The translations under genes were made by a program, and so were the position numbers. Source: Labrys sp. WJW (lineage in GTDB: Bacteria; Pseudomonadota; Alphaproteobacteria; Rhizobiales; Labraceae). Taken from it: a stretch of 64,000 nucleotides of DNA. Below, piece by piece: positions 8,417 to 17,626 of the stretch (the first letter of the stretch is position 1; every line of letters starts with the position of its first letter). The stretch covers positions 186,001 to 250,000 of the forward strand of contig NZ_LYXZ01000001.1 in NCBI RefSeq assembly GCF_001676615.1, written 5' to 3'. The notes under the pieces are model-generated. The model worked only from the letters and a program-made list of their open reading frames with translations. It had not been told where the DNA came from and searched no databases.

Positions 8417-9331
8417 ATGCTGCGGTCATTCGAGCAATTGCGCGATACGGCAAGGTCCGATCTGCTCATAGCCGCCGACGACGAGCATGCGGCCGTGGCA
8501 GGCAGCGGCAGCTATGCCATGCCCTGGCATTGGCACGATTGTCTGATGTTTATCCTGCCCAGCCAGGGAACTGTCGAACTCAAGCACGAAGGCCGCCGTG
8601 AGGGCAGCTGGCTGTCGCAGGACCGGTTTGCCGTGGTGCCCCCGAACCAGGCGCATGAAACGAGGGCGGCCATCGGCGCCCATCGTCACCTTGCCATCTA
8701 TGTGACGGGTGCCACGCTCATGCGGCTCGACCGGGAAGCCGGCTCGCTCAGCGAGTTTCACCGGCGCACGCGCACCACGATCCTGGTCCATCGCACCTCC
8801 ACCGTGAAGGCCTTGCAGGCGCTATCGCTTCGAAATGGCCAGAGTGCCTACGGCGATGGCAAGGTCCGGCAAGCTCTGACATCCGCCCTGCTCGTGCAAT
8901 GCATCGCCGAAGTCATGGCAGGGGAGATCGCGCCCGCTGCCTCGCGCTACGAACACGGCATGGCGCTGGTCGAGGATCTCAAGCACTATCTGGCGCTTCA
9001 TGCCGACGAGCAGGTTCCGCTCGACGCCCTGGCGGATCGCTTCGGCGTATCGAGGCGCCACGTCACGCGCCTGTTCCGGGAGGGCACCGGCTTCTCAGTG
9101 GGCGAGTTCCAATTGCGGATCCGTCTGCAGACGGCATGCGAACTCCTCACCGGAACCGACCTGCCGGTCGGCGAGATCGCCTTCCGGGTGGGTTTCGAGA
9201 GCGGAGCTGCGCTTGCCCATGCCATGCGGCGCGCGGAGGGCCGATCCCCTTCCGACATCCGCAACAGCGTGGCCCGCCCGATCAAAATCCAAGGCCCGTT
9301 CGGACGCGCGGAGCGAGACCCGCCGCGATAG
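8417..9331 (+). CDS. AraC-family transcriptional regulator
   Basis: The protein has 304 residues from ATG 8417; an upstream in-frame TTG at 8354 seems less likely. The N-terminal half is a cupin-like sensor with PWHWHDCLMFIL near 35-46 and PPNQAHETRA near 76-85. The C-terminal about 100 residues carry two AraC helix-turn-helices (DALADRFGVSRRHVTRLFRE, then PVGEIAFRVGFESGAALAHA). It probably activates the adjacent transporter operon: the PhzF-family gene begins 39 bases after its stop on the same strand. No ligand can be assigned. Confidence 0.9.
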   Translation: MLRSFEQLRDTARSDLLIAADDEHAAVAGSGSYAMPWHWHDCLMFILPSQGTVELKHEGRREGSWLSQDRFAVVPPNQAHETRAAIGAHRHLAIYVTGATLMRLDREAGSLSEFHRRTRTTILVHRTSTVKALQALSLRNGQSAYGDGKVRQALTSALLVQCIAEVMAGEIAPAASRYEHGMALVEDLKHYLALHADEQVPLDALADRFGVSRRHVTRLFREGTGFSVGEFQLRIRLQTACELLTGTDLPVGEIAFRVGFESGAALAHAMRRAEGRSPSDIRNSVARPIKIQGPFGRAERDPPR

Positions 9332-9370
9332 CCTGCACGCAGTGAATTCTGCGCGACAGGCAGGTTGGGA

Positions 9371-10258
9371 ATGGGTTCGGACGTTGAAATAGTCAGTGTG
9401 TTTGCGGCGGGTCCCAATGGAGGCAATCCGGCGCCGATCGTGATCGATGCCGCTGGAATGTCCGATGCGGACATGCAGCAGGTCGCACGTTCCTCCGGCT
9501 ATGAAAGCGGTTTCGTTCTTCCGCCGCCGCCCGCTTCGAATTGCGATTTCGAGCTTCGCTTCTGGGTGCCCAACCACGAAATGTCGATGTGCGGGCATGT
9601 GACCGTCGGCGCCTTGTGGCTGCTCGATCGGCTGGGACGGCTGCCGGGCGACGAGCTTGCCATCTGGACCAAGAGCGGCCGCGTTGCGGCGAGAATTCGG
9701 GAACGAACTGAACGCGGAGCGGCTGTCGAAATCTCGCAGCCGGTCGGCACGGTCGAAATGCTCGGCGATGGCGACACCACCCACATCCTCGATGTCCTGG
9801 GGGTGAAGGTCGGCGATCTTGCACCAAGACCGATCCAGAACGCATCAACCAGCCGGGTCAAGACCCTCGTTCCCGTGAAGAGCGTCGAGACCCTGAACGG
9901 GTTGAGCCCCGACTTCACCAGGATCGAGGCCCTATGCGACCGGATCGGCTCGACCGGCCTTTATCCCTATGCGGTACTCGATGGGGACGCGCAGATCGTC
10001 GAGGCACGCCAGTTCCCCAAGGCATCGGGTTATCCCGAGGACGCAGCCACCGGCATTGCCGCATCGGCCCTGTCCTTTGGCTTGCTCGCGAACGCCATGG
10101 TGGAAGCATCCGAGCGCCCGATAACCATCCGCCAGGGACGGGCAATGCGGCGCCCCTCGGAAATCCTGGTGCGTTTTCAACTCGAGCATGGGCGCCCTGC
10201 CGGCTGCTGGCTGGGAGGGGCCGTCCGCCTGGAAGAGCGTGAACGAGCCAGGTCCTGA
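9371..10258 (+). CDS. PhzF-family isomerase/epimerase-like protein
   Basis: This 295-residue protein is of the PhzF fold (diaminopimelate-epimerase-like). Hallmarks in order are FAAGPNGGNP at 11-20, the catalytic-type Glu45 (YESGFV), MCGHVT at 73-78, EDAATGIAAS at 223-232 (usually EDPVTGSA), and RQGRAMRRPS near the C-terminus. Family members isomerise or hydrolyse small amphipathic metabolites; most are of unknown substrate. The start is ATG 9371; a TTG six bases upstream is also possible. It leads a plus-strand group with an amino-acid ABC importer and a serine hydrolase, which suggests that it processes an imported amino-acid-like compound. Confidence 0.88.
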   Translation: MGSDVEIVSVFAAGPNGGNPAPIVIDAAGMSDADMQQVARSSGYESGFVLPPPPASNCDFELRFWVPNHEMSMCGHVTVGALWLLDRLGRLPGDELAIWTKSGRVAARIRERTERGAAVEISQPVGTVEMLGDGDTTHILDVLGVKVGDLAPRPIQNASTSRVKTLVPVKSVETLNGLSPDFTRIEALCDRIGSTGLYPYAVLDGDAQIVEARQFPKASGYPEDAATGIAASALSFGLLANAMVEASERPITIRQGRAMRRPSEILVRFQLEHGRPAGCWLGGAVRLEERERARS

Positions 10259-10324
10259 TCGGCAACAGGCCCGATCACCACAGGCAGCAGCGCCCTGATG
10301 CCTGCCATAACAAAGGGGAAAAAA

Positions 10325-11077
10325 ATGGATCGCAGACAGATTCTCCAACTCGGCCTTCTGGCGGTGCCCGCCACTATTCTCGCCGGCCAGGTCAGGGCCG
10401 ACGAAGCCGAACTCATCGTCGGCTCCAATGTCGGCAGCCCGCCCTTCGCATACAAGGATGGTGATCACTATTCCGGCTTCGACATGGAGATGTTCGCCGA
10501 GGTCGCCAAGGCCTTGAACCGCAAATGGCGCGTGCAGCCGATGGACTTCGGCGCCCTCATCCCTGCCCTGCAGACGGGCAACATCGATGCGATCGTCTCG
10601 CAGCTGTTCATCAAGCCCGAGCGGCAGAAAGTCATCGATTTCTCGGCCCCCTATTACCAGAGCGGACTGGTGGCCGTGACGAACGCCGGCAACACCACCA
10701 TCAACACGCCCAACGACCTGGCCGGCAAGACGATCGGCACCGAGACCGGGACCATCGCGGTCGACTACATCAAGGATCACATCAAGGGCGCGACGCTCGA
10801 CCAGTTGCCGAGCATCAACAACGCCTTGCTGGCGCTTCTGGCCGGGCGCACCGACGCCGTAATCTATGATACGCCGGCCCTGATGTACTACGCCAACAAT
10901 ACGGGCAAGGGTAAAGTCCGGGTCATACGCCCGACCCTCGAAGGCCGTGATGTCGGTATCGGCTTCAGGAAGGGCAGCCCGCTCGTCATGCCAGCGAATG
11001 CGGCACTGGCGGCGATGAAGGCCGACGGGCGCCTCAAGGCCATTCGCGAAAAATGGTTTGGGCCGGACCCCGCATGA
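10325..11077 (+). CDS. Polar amino-acid ABC transporter substrate-binding protein (family 3)
   Basis: This 250-residue protein starts at ATG 10325, with AAGGGG six bases upstream. The signal peptide covers about 1-25 (RRQILQLGLLAVPATILAG then QVRA). The mature chain has the family-3 pattern: VGSNVGSPPFAYKDG, GFDMEMFAEVAKAL, DAIVSQLFIKPERQKVIDFS, and a late LAGRTDAVIYDTPALMYY lobe-2 segment. It would bind an amino acid or related compound in the periplasm and deliver it to the permease/ATPase encoded downstream. The ligand is not predictable. The arginine side-chain clamp common to alpha-amino-acid binders may be absent, since the expected TxxR is replaced by LFIKPERQ. Confidence 0.93.
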   Translation: MDRRQILQLGLLAVPATILAGQVRADEAELIVGSNVGSPPFAYKDGDHYSGFDMEMFAEVAKALNRKWRVQPMDFGALIPALQTGNIDAIVSQLFIKPERQKVIDFSAPYYQSGLVAVTNAGNTTINTPNDLAGKTIGTETGTIAVDYIKDHIKGATLDQLPSINNALLALLAGRTDAVIYDTPALMYYANNTGKGKVRVIRPTLEGRDVGIGFRKGSPLVMPANAALAAMKADGRLKAIREKWFGPDPA

Positions 11078-11171
11078 ACCCGGCAGCACCCCATCGAGAG
11101 CTGTGGCGTAATCGCAACCGAGGCTCTCATAGCCGATTTTTCGCGTGGCGAACGTTCGACTGGACCCCCGG

Positions 11172-11828
11172 ATGACTTTTGATTGGACAGCCACCCTCGA
11201 GGCTCTGCCAGACCTTCTGCAGGGCCTCGAGGTAACCATGCTGATTGCTTTCGCCGGCCTGGCCGGCGGCGTGATTGTCGGGGCTTGCACCGGCGCCCTG
11301 CTCGCCTATGGGGGCTGGCTGGCACAGGCCCCGGCGCAGGTCTATGTCGCGCTGATCCGCGGCACGCCGATCACCGTGCAGGTGATGTTCATCTATTTCG
11401 CACTCCCCATCCTCATCGATGTCCGCATCAGCGCCACCAGTGCGGGGATCCTCACCTTGATCATCAATTCCGGTGCCTACAATGCCGAGATCGTTCGTGG
11501 TGCCCTCGAAAGCGTTCCAACAGGCCTCCGCGAAGCCGGCCTCGCCATGGGGTTGAGTTTTCGCAAGGTGCTCATCTATGTCATCGCTCCCCTAGCGGTC
11601 AGGCGCGCTCTTCCCGCCATGGGCAATCAGCTCGTCTCGGTGGTCAAGGACACCTCGATATTTCTCGTCATCGGCGTCGGAGAATTAACGAGGCGCGGAC
11701 AGGAGATCATGTCCGGCAATTTCCGCGCGGTGGAGATCTGGACGGCAGTGGCCGTGATCTATCTGATCGTCATCAGCATTCTCGCCGTCAGCCTGCGGTT
11801 CGTCGAACGGGCGGCACGCTTGCCATGA
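11172..11828 (+). CDS. Polar amino-acid ABC transporter permease
   Basis: This 218-residue inner-membrane permease is of the HisM/GlnP type, with about five hydrophobic spans and the EAA loop ALESVPTGLREAGLAMGLS near 121-139. The conserved LIRGTPITVQ (near 62-71) and KDTSIFLVIGVGEL (near 164-177) are present. The start is set at ATG 11172; a GTG at 11145 would add nine residues and neither has a strong ribosome site. The stop overlaps the ATPase start by four bases (ATGA), so the two are translationally coupled. It is shorter than some homologues but complete. Confidence 0.9.
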   Translation: MTFDWTATLEALPDLLQGLEVTMLIAFAGLAGGVIVGACTGALLAYGGWLAQAPAQVYVALIRGTPITVQVMFIYFALPILIDVRISATSAGILTLIINSGAYNAEIVRGALESVPTGLREAGLAMGLSFRKVLIYVIAPLAVRRALPAMGNQLVSVVKDTSIFLVIGVGELTRRGQEIMSGNFRAVEIWTAVAVIYLIVISILAVSLRFVERAARLP

Positions 11829-12553
11829 GCATGATCGAATTCTCCAAGGTCTCCAAGCAGTTCGGCAGCCATCGCGTTCTGAAATCGATCGATCTTGCCA
11901 TCGATCCCGGCGAGGTTGCCGTCGTGATCGGCCCATCCGGGTCCGGCAAGTCGACCATGCTCCGCTGCATCAACGTGCTGGAAAAGGTGAGCGAAGGCAC
12001 CCTCCTGGTCGATGGCATCAGCGTCCTGGGCACGTCACGCGATGTGCGGCGCATCCGGCTCGAGGCCGGCATGGTCTTCCAGCAGTTCAACCTGTTCCCG
12101 CATCTCACCGCCCTTCAGAACGTGATGTTCGGCCCGATTCGGGCGCGCGGCAGGGGCAAGGCGGAGGCGCGCGAGATAGCCGCCGCCCTGTTGCAGAAGG
12201 TGGGCCTCGGCGAGCGTATGGACCACTACCCCTCGCAGCTTTCCGGCGGCCAGCAGCAGCGTGTCGCCATCGCCCGCTCCCTGGCCGTCGGGCCCAAGCT
12301 GATGCTCTTCGACGAACCCACATCCGCGCTCGATCCCGAGCTGCGCCAGGAGGTTCTGAAGGTCATGCAGACATTGGCGCTCGAAGGCATGACCATGGTC
12401 GTGGTGACCCATGAAATGGCATTTGCCAAGCGTGTGGGGTCACGTCTGCTCTTCATGGATGACGGCCAACTCGTCCATGACGGCAAGCCGGCGGACCTGC
12501 TGACGAATCCGCCAAGCGAGCGCTTTGCCGACTTCCTCAAGCATATCGACTGA
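11825..12553 (+). CDS. Polar amino-acid ABC transporter ATP-binding protein
   Basis: This 242-residue ATPase is of the GlnQ/HisP type: Walker A GPSGSGKST at 36-44, the Q-loop FQQFNLFPHLT near 85-95, signature LSGGQQQR at 139-146, Walker B LMLFDEP at 159-165, and the switch His in VTHEM. It powers the importer formed with the permease and the binding protein upstream. It overlaps the permease by four bases and the following hydrolase by one (TGATG), which shows a tightly coupled operon. Confidence 0.96.
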   Translation: MSMIEFSKVSKQFGSHRVLKSIDLAIDPGEVAVVIGPSGSGKSTMLRCINVLEKVSEGTLLVDGISVLGTSRDVRRIRLEAGMVFQQFNLFPHLTALQNVMFGPIRARGRGKAEAREIAAALLQKVGLGERMDHYPSQLSGGQQQRVAIARSLAVGPKLMLFDEPTSALDPELRQEVLKVMQTLALEGMTMVVVTHEMAFAKRVGSRLLFMDDGQLVHDGKPADLLTNPPSERFADFLKHID

Positions 12554-13755
12554 TGGAGTATCCCGTGACGACAAAACCATCGGCGTTCGAGGCGGCATGG
12601 GGCTTCGCCAGGGACGCGGTCCGGCTCGGCAATTGGCGCGCAGCTCCCTGGAACGTCTGGGCGTTTCGCCATGTCTGCGAACTCATTCCGACAGCTCGGA
12701 TCGCAGCCACGCCCGGCCTGGCGGAAGAGCCGGTCGTCGATGCGAGCGATCTGCTCGGCGAGACGGTGAGGCTCGAAGGGCGGCGTGTCACGGTAGCCGA
12801 ACTCCTGGGCAAGACCTTTGCCGACGCCATGGTCGTTATGAAGTCCGGCCGCATCATTGCCGACTTCCACGCCCCGAATTTTACGCTGGAGAGCCGGCAT
12901 ATCCTGTTCTCGACCAGCAAATCCGTCACCTCGATCATCGCGGGGATCCTGCGCGACGATGGACGGCTCGATTTCGACGAGCTGGTGCCACATTATGTAC
13001 CCGCCCTCAAAGCTTCGGCTTATGGCGATGCGCGCGTCAGGGACGTCCTCGACATGAGGGTGAGCCTGGATTTCGAGGAGGTCTATCATGACCCGCGCGG
13101 TCCTTATGCCCGCTATCGCCGCGCCGGCCTGCTGGATCCGCCGGCGCCCGCCGACAAGATTGAAACGGTGGTTGAATTCATTGCCGGATTGAAGAAGGGC
13201 AAGGCTCCCCACGGCGGCCCCTATCACTATGCCTCGCCCAATTCCGACGTCCTGGGACTGATCATCCAGGGCGCCTCGGGGCAACGCTTTTCGGACCTCG
13301 CGTCAGAGCGCCTGTTCCGTCCGCTCGGAGCCCGACAGGATGCCTATGTGACGGTCGACAGGGCCGGTACGCCGCGCACCGGCGGCGGCATCAACATGAC
13401 GCCGCGCGACCTGGCCCGCATCGGCGAGATGATGCGGCAGGGTGGCATGGCCAATGGACGCCGGATCGTCTCGCAGGAATGGGTCAACGACACCACTACC
13501 GGCGGTTCCTCCAGAGCCTGGGCCGAAGGCACATCCTCGGCATGGCTGCCACAGGGACGCTATCGCAACAAATGGTACCAGACCGGCACCGGCAACGGCG
13601 CGTTCTTCGCACTGGGCATTCACGGCCAATGGCTCTATGTCGACCCGCATGCCGAAATGGTCATCGCCAAGGTCTCGTCCCAACCCGAGGCCGTGGTCGA
13701 TGACGCCAAGGATCTCAATCTTGCGCTGTTCGACGCCATTGCGAAGATCATCTGA
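12553..13755 (+). CDS. Serine hydrolase, class C beta-lactamase / 6-aminohexanoate-dimer hydrolase-like
   Basis: This 400-residue protein has the penicillin-recognising serine hydrolase fold. Ser120-Thr-Ser-Lys123 (FSTSKSVTS) is the SxxK motif, Tyr226-Ala-Ser (YHYASPN) is the second motif, and a GTGNGAF segment near 360 occupies the position of the KTG strand. Overall wording resembles NylB-type amide hydrolases and esterases rather than true beta-lactamases. There is no obvious signal peptide, so it probably acts in the cytoplasm. Because its start overlaps the transporter ATPase, it probably hydrolyses an amide, ester or lactam brought in by that importer. Resistance to beta-lactams is not implied. 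Confidence 0.85.
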   Translation: MEYPVTTKPSAFEAAWGFARDAVRLGNWRAAPWNVWAFRHVCELIPTARIAATPGLAEEPVVDASDLLGETVRLEGRRVTVAELLGKTFADAMVVMKSGRIIADFHAPNFTLESRHILFSTSKSVTSIIAGILRDDGRLDFDELVPHYVPALKASAYGDARVRDVLDMRVSLDFEEVYHDPRGPYARYRRAGLLDPPAPADKIETVVEFIAGLKKGKAPHGGPYHYASPNSDVLGLIIQGASGQRFSDLASERLFRPLGARQDAYVTVDRAGTPRTGGGINMTPRDLARIGEMMRQGGMANGRRIVSQEWVNDTTTGGSSRAWAEGTSSAWLPQGRYRNKWYQTGTGNGAFFALGIHGQWLYVDPHAEMVIAKVSSQPEAVVDDAKDLNLALFDAIAKII

Positions 13756-13785
13756 GAGCCCGGCGGATGCAGGATCCGACCGGAC

Positions 13786-16173
13786 CTACGGCAAGCTGTA
13801 GGCGATCAGATAATCCCCCATCGTGGTGCCGAACGAGCCATGGCCGCCGGCCATGGTGACGACATATTGCTTGCCGCCGATCTCGTAGCTCATCGGTGTC
13901 GATTGCCCGCCGGCCGGCAGGCGGTCCTCCCAGAGCTGGTTGCCGGTGGTCACGTCATAGGCACGGATATAATTGTCCATCGTATAGGTCATGAAGGCGA
14001 CGCCGCCGCCCGTGACGATGGGGCCGCCGAGCCCGGGCATGCCGATCTTCAAGGGCAACGGAATCGGCGAGACATCGCGGATGGTGCCGTTGCGATGCAT
14101 CCAGACGATCTTGTTCGTCTTAAGGTCGATACCGGCAATGAAGCCCCAGGACGGCTGCTTGCAGGGAAAGCCGACCGGCGACAGCAACGGATTGATCGTC
14201 ACGCCGAAGGGCACCCCGAACTGAGGCTGTACGCCCTGCTCCGTCCCCGAGGGCAGGCTGGCATCCGGCGTCGCCGGGTTGTTGGGGCCGCGCGGGATCA
14301 GCTTGGACACGAAGGGCAGGTAGATCGGGTTGGCGATCGCGACCTGGCGTACCGGATCGACGGCGATGCCGCCCCATTCGAAGGTGCCCAGATTGCCAGG
14401 GAAGACCAGCGTTCCCTGCAGCGAAGGCGGCGTGAAGGTCCCTTCATAGCGCAGGCGCTTGAAGATGATCCGGCAGGCGAGCTGATCGAACATGGTCGCG
14501 CCCCACATGTCCGCATCGGTCAGCTTCTTTTCAGGCCGGAAGGTGAGCTCGGAGAAAGGCTGCGTGGGCGAGACCCGGTCGCCCGGGGCGGCGCCCTGCG
14601 GTACCGGCTTTTCGGGGGCGGGTACGATCGGCTTGCCGTCCCGCCTGTCGAGCACGAAGATGTTGCCGGTCTTGGTCGGCGCATAGAGGGCGGGCACCAC
14701 GCTGCCGTCGGGCCTGGCGAGGTCGACGAGGCTGGGCTGGGCCGGCACGTCCATGTCCCAGAGGTCGTGATGGACGGTCTGGTAGGACCAGGCGAGCTTG
14801 CCGGTATCGGCGTTGAGGGCGACGATGGAGGAGGCGTAGCGCTCGCTCGCTGGCGTGCGGTTGCCGCCCCAGATGTCGGGCGTCTCCACGCCGGTCGGGA
14901 TATAAACCAGGTTCAGCTTGGGGTCGTAGGACGAGACGATCCAGGAATTGGGCGAGGCGTCGACGAATTTATGGGTCGCCGACGGCATCTGGTTGGGATC
15001 GTCATTGCCGGCGTCGAAGGCCCAGACCAGCTTGCCGGTATGCACGTCGAAGCCGCGGAACACGCCTGAAGGCACGGTGGCCGAATAATTGTCGATCACC
15101 GAGCCGGTGACCATCACGATCTTGTCGGTCACCACCGGCGGGGAGGTCACGTAATAGAAGCCGCGCTGGGTGACCCCCATGCCTTCCATCAGGTCGATCG
15201 AGCCGTCCTTGCCGAATTGCGCGCAAGGCGTGCCCGTCTGGGCGTCGACCGCGAACAGCCTTCCATCATTGGTCGGCAGGAAGATGCGCGTCGGACATTC
15301 CGCCGGCGGTGCATTGCCGTCGGAGGTACGAGCGTCCGCCTTGGTCTCCAGATAGGAGACCCCGCGGCAGGTCATGTGCTGGTAGGTCTTGTCATAGGCA
15401 ATCTTGGGATCGAACTTCCATTTCTGCTTGCCCGTGGTCGCGTCGAGCGCGAACAGGATCTGGTGGGGCGAGCAGAGATAGAGCGTATCCTTGATCTTGA
15501 TCGGCGTGACCTGGTTGGTCAGCTCGCCCGGATCGTTCGGACCCTTGAGATCGCCGGTCCGAAAGGTCCAGGCCACTTTCAGCTGGGAAACGTTCTGCGG
15601 CGTGATCTGGGCAAGCGGCGAATAACGGTTGCCGAATTGGGTGCGGCCATAGGCCGGCCAGTCGCCATCGGGCAGGTTTGCCGCATCGGCCGCGACGGGG
15701 GCGGGCGAAGCGGCCGGCGGCAGGTTGCCGGCAAAGCTCTGCGGATCCTGCGTGAGCGAATAGCCGAGGACACCGGCGCAGGCCAGAAGCGCGACGACGA
15801 GCGGGGCTCGGGCTGCGAAGCTCAATTCGCCCGTCACGGACGAACGCAAGGGACGGATGACGAAGGGCAGCAGCAGCCACAGGCCAAGTGGTGCGAGGAT
15901 GTCGCCCCGCGGTGCCAGCAGCCAGAAATCGAAGCCGGATTCCCACACCGCCCAGACCAGCGTGCCGAGCAGGAGCGCGGCATAGACCACAAGGGCGGAG
16001 GAACGTCGCCTGGCGAGCAGGAACGCCGTCACCAGCATCAAGAGGCCGGCGACGACATAGTAGGGAGAGCCGCCCAGGAGCAGCAGCCAAATTCCCCCGC
16101 CGCCGAGGGCCAGACCGATTATCGCAAAGATAATCCAAGTAATGGTAAGCATAAGGCCACGACTCTGGTGCAT
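13786..16173 (-). CDS. gcd: Membrane-bound PQQ-dependent glucose dehydrogenase
   Basis: This 795-residue quinoprotein matches the usual 790-800 length of membrane glucose dehydrogenases. The N-terminal about 140 residues hold five hydrophobic spans that would pass electrons to ubiquinone. The periplasmic remainder is the eight-bladed PQQ propeller, beginning WPAYGRTQFGNRYSPLAQI, with HHDLWDMDVPAQP (Asp470) and YAPTKTGNIFVLDRRDG (Lys501), the regions that hold PQQ and calcium. It oxidises glucose to gluconolactone in the periplasm, acidifying the medium and commonly supporting phosphate solubilisation. The start at 16173 is preferred over ATG 16152. It is convergent with the serine hydrolase gene (30 bases apart). 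No pqq biosynthesis genes are in the window. Confidence 0.96.
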   Translation of the reverse strand: MHQSRGLMLTITWIIFAIIGLALGGGGIWLLLLGGSPYYVVAGLLMLVTAFLLARRRSSALVVYAALLLGTLVWAVWESGFDFWLLAPRGDILAPLGLWLLLPFVIRPLRSSVTGELSFAARAPLVVALLACAGVLGYSLTQDPQSFAGNLPPAASPAPVAADAANLPDGDWPAYGRTQFGNRYSPLAQITPQNVSQLKVAWTFRTGDLKGPNDPGELTNQVTPIKIKDTLYLCSPHQILFALDATTGKQKWKFDPKIAYDKTYQHMTCRGVSYLETKADARTSDGNAPPAECPTRIFLPTNDGRLFAVDAQTGTPCAQFGKDGSIDLMEGMGVTQRGFYYVTSPPVVTDKIVMVTGSVIDNYSATVPSGVFRGFDVHTGKLVWAFDAGNDDPNQMPSATHKFVDASPNSWIVSSYDPKLNLVYIPTGVETPDIWGGNRTPASERYASSIVALNADTGKLAWSYQTVHHDLWDMDVPAQPSLVDLARPDGSVVPALYAPTKTGNIFVLDRRDGKPIVPAPEKPVPQGAAPGDRVSPTQPFSELTFRPEKKLTDADMWGATMFDQLACRIIFKRLRYEGTFTPPSLQGTLVFPGNLGTFEWGGIAVDPVRQVAIANPIYLPFVSKLIPRGPNNPATPDASLPSGTEQGVQPQFGVPFGVTINPLLSPVGFPCKQPSWGFIAGIDLKTNKIVWMHRNGTIRDVSPIPLPLKIGMPGLGGPIVTGGGVAFMTYTMDNYIRAYDVTTGNQLWEDRLPAGGQSTPMSYEIGGKQYVVTMAGGHGSFGTTMGDYLIAYSLP

Positions 16174-16360
16174 TGAGCCATCCAGTTCAGCGAAAGATGT
16201 CGTATCCCCTTGCGAAAGGACTAGCAGGCCTGGACGGGGGAGGCAACAGCCCGCGGCGGGGGTATTTCACCTTGCCCGCTCAGGTTGGCAAAAAGCTACC
16301 GCAGCCCGCAATTTGAATGAGTGGAGCGATGGCACCGCGCCACGCATCCATGGCTGCGAC

Positions 16361-17605
16361 CTAGCTTTTCGGCGGCGCTGCGATCGGCAGCAACAGCTCC
16401 TGCCAGGCGTGCAGGCTGGAACGCCGGTCAAGCCCACTCTCGATCAGAGCGCGCGCATTGAGCCCTTTCTCCGCCAGGAGGTCAGGCCGGCCGCGCCATT
16501 GGCGGACGGTCGCCGCGAAGCCCGCGCTGTCGCCGGGAACGACGACGGCACCACAATCATACCGGCGGATCAGGCTCGATATTTCACCATCCGGGGCCAT
16601 GACCGCAATCATCGGTTTGCCTGCCGCGGCGATACCGTAGAATTTGCTCGGCACGATCAAACCTTCCAGGCGCGGATTGAGCGACAGCCAGTGAATATCC
16701 GGCACCGTCAGGGATTGCGGCAATGTGCCGGCATCCTGATAGGGCTGGAAGTGAAACATCGCTTCCAGCCCCTGCTCGGCGGCGGTTCGCTTGAGGTAAG
16801 GGGTCAAATGGCCGTTCCCGATGAGCAGGAAAGCGATCCCGGGCTCGTCTCGAAGCAGGCGGGCGGCACCGATGAGCGTGTCGATCTCATGCGCCCGGCC
16901 GAGATTGCCCGAATAGCCGATCACAAACTTGTCCTGCAGCCCCCAGTCACGGCGCAACCGGCTGGGCTCCGGGCCGACCGGCACAATGCAGCGGTCATCG
17001 CACCAGTTGGAAATCGCGGTGACCCGGCCGGCCGGCACCCCAAGCCCGACGATCTTCGCCTTCATCCTCTCGCCCACCGCCACATTCATGACGGCATGGC
17101 GAAGGCTGGCGTTCCGTAGCCTGCGCAGGATGCTTCCGAGGAAGCCCTTGCCGGCCTTTACGCCGAGCTCTGCGGCAACTTCCGGATAGACATCCTGCAG
17201 CCAGTTGACCTGCCTGAGACGCCGCGCCAGGACGACCGGCAACAGCGAGACGCCCAGCAGCGGCGGATCGGTCTTGACCACGACGATATCGCCGGCCCGC
17301 GCGCGCCGCCAGACCTCGAAGGCCAGGGCCGCGTGAACGGCGAGCGCAACGCCGGCGCGCCGGAAGAGCGATGGGCCCGGCTCCGTCACGGGACCGACGC
17401 GGTGGATCGCAACGCCGGGCAGGATCGCCTCGGGGTCCAGCCTGCGGGTGGGTTCGTCATAACGGCCAGCACCGGTGATGGCGACGACCTCCCAGCCCTG
17501 CCCGGCCAGGAAGGCGGCCAGATCCGACGCGATCTGGCTGGTCGCGGACGTATCGGGATGGAAGTAGCGATTGACCAGGAGGACGCGGCGCTGTTTCGAA
17601 GCCAT
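16361..17605 (-). CDS. Glycosyltransferase, GT4 family (WcaI-like)
   Basis: This 414-residue GT-B enzyme has an N-terminal VNRYFHPDTSATSQIASDLA (11-30), the opening typical of the WcaI/colanic-acid and related EPS transferases. The C-terminal donor domain has GYSGNLGRAHEIDTLIGAA, LLIGNG and LEGLIVPSKFYGIAAAGKP. It would transfer a sugar to the growing lipid-linked repeat unit at the cytoplasmic membrane face. It is 21 bases downstream of the sugar-1-phosphate transferase on the same strand, so it may add an early sugar. Donor and linkage are not evident. Confidence 0.9.
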   Translation of the reverse strand: MASKQRRVLLVNRYFHPDTSATSQIASDLAAFLAGQGWEVVAITGAGRYDEPTRRLDPEAILPGVAIHRVGPVTEPGPSLFRRAGVALAVHAALAFEVWRRARAGDIVVVKTDPPLLGVSLLPVVLARRLRQVNWLQDVYPEVAAELGVKAGKGFLGSILRRLRNASLRHAVMNVAVGERMKAKIVGLGVPAGRVTAISNWCDDRCIVPVGPEPSRLRRDWGLQDKFVIGYSGNLGRAHEIDTLIGAARLLRDEPGIAFLLIGNGHLTPYLKRTAAEQGLEAMFHFQPYQDAGTLPQSLTVPDIHWLSLNPRLEGLIVPSKFYGIAAAGKPMIAVMAPDGEISSLIRRYDCGAVVVPGDSAGFAATVRQWRGRPDLLAEKGLNARALIESGLDRRSSLHAWQELLLPIAAPPKS

Positions 17606-17626
17606 GCGGGATCGCTGCCGTTCCGA

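Noticed and set aside
12553-13755. Calling the serine hydrolase a beta-lactamase resistance gene
   Set aside because: It has SxxK and YAS but a context (transporter-coupled), lack of signal peptide and wording closer to NylB-type hydrolases; resistance is not supported.
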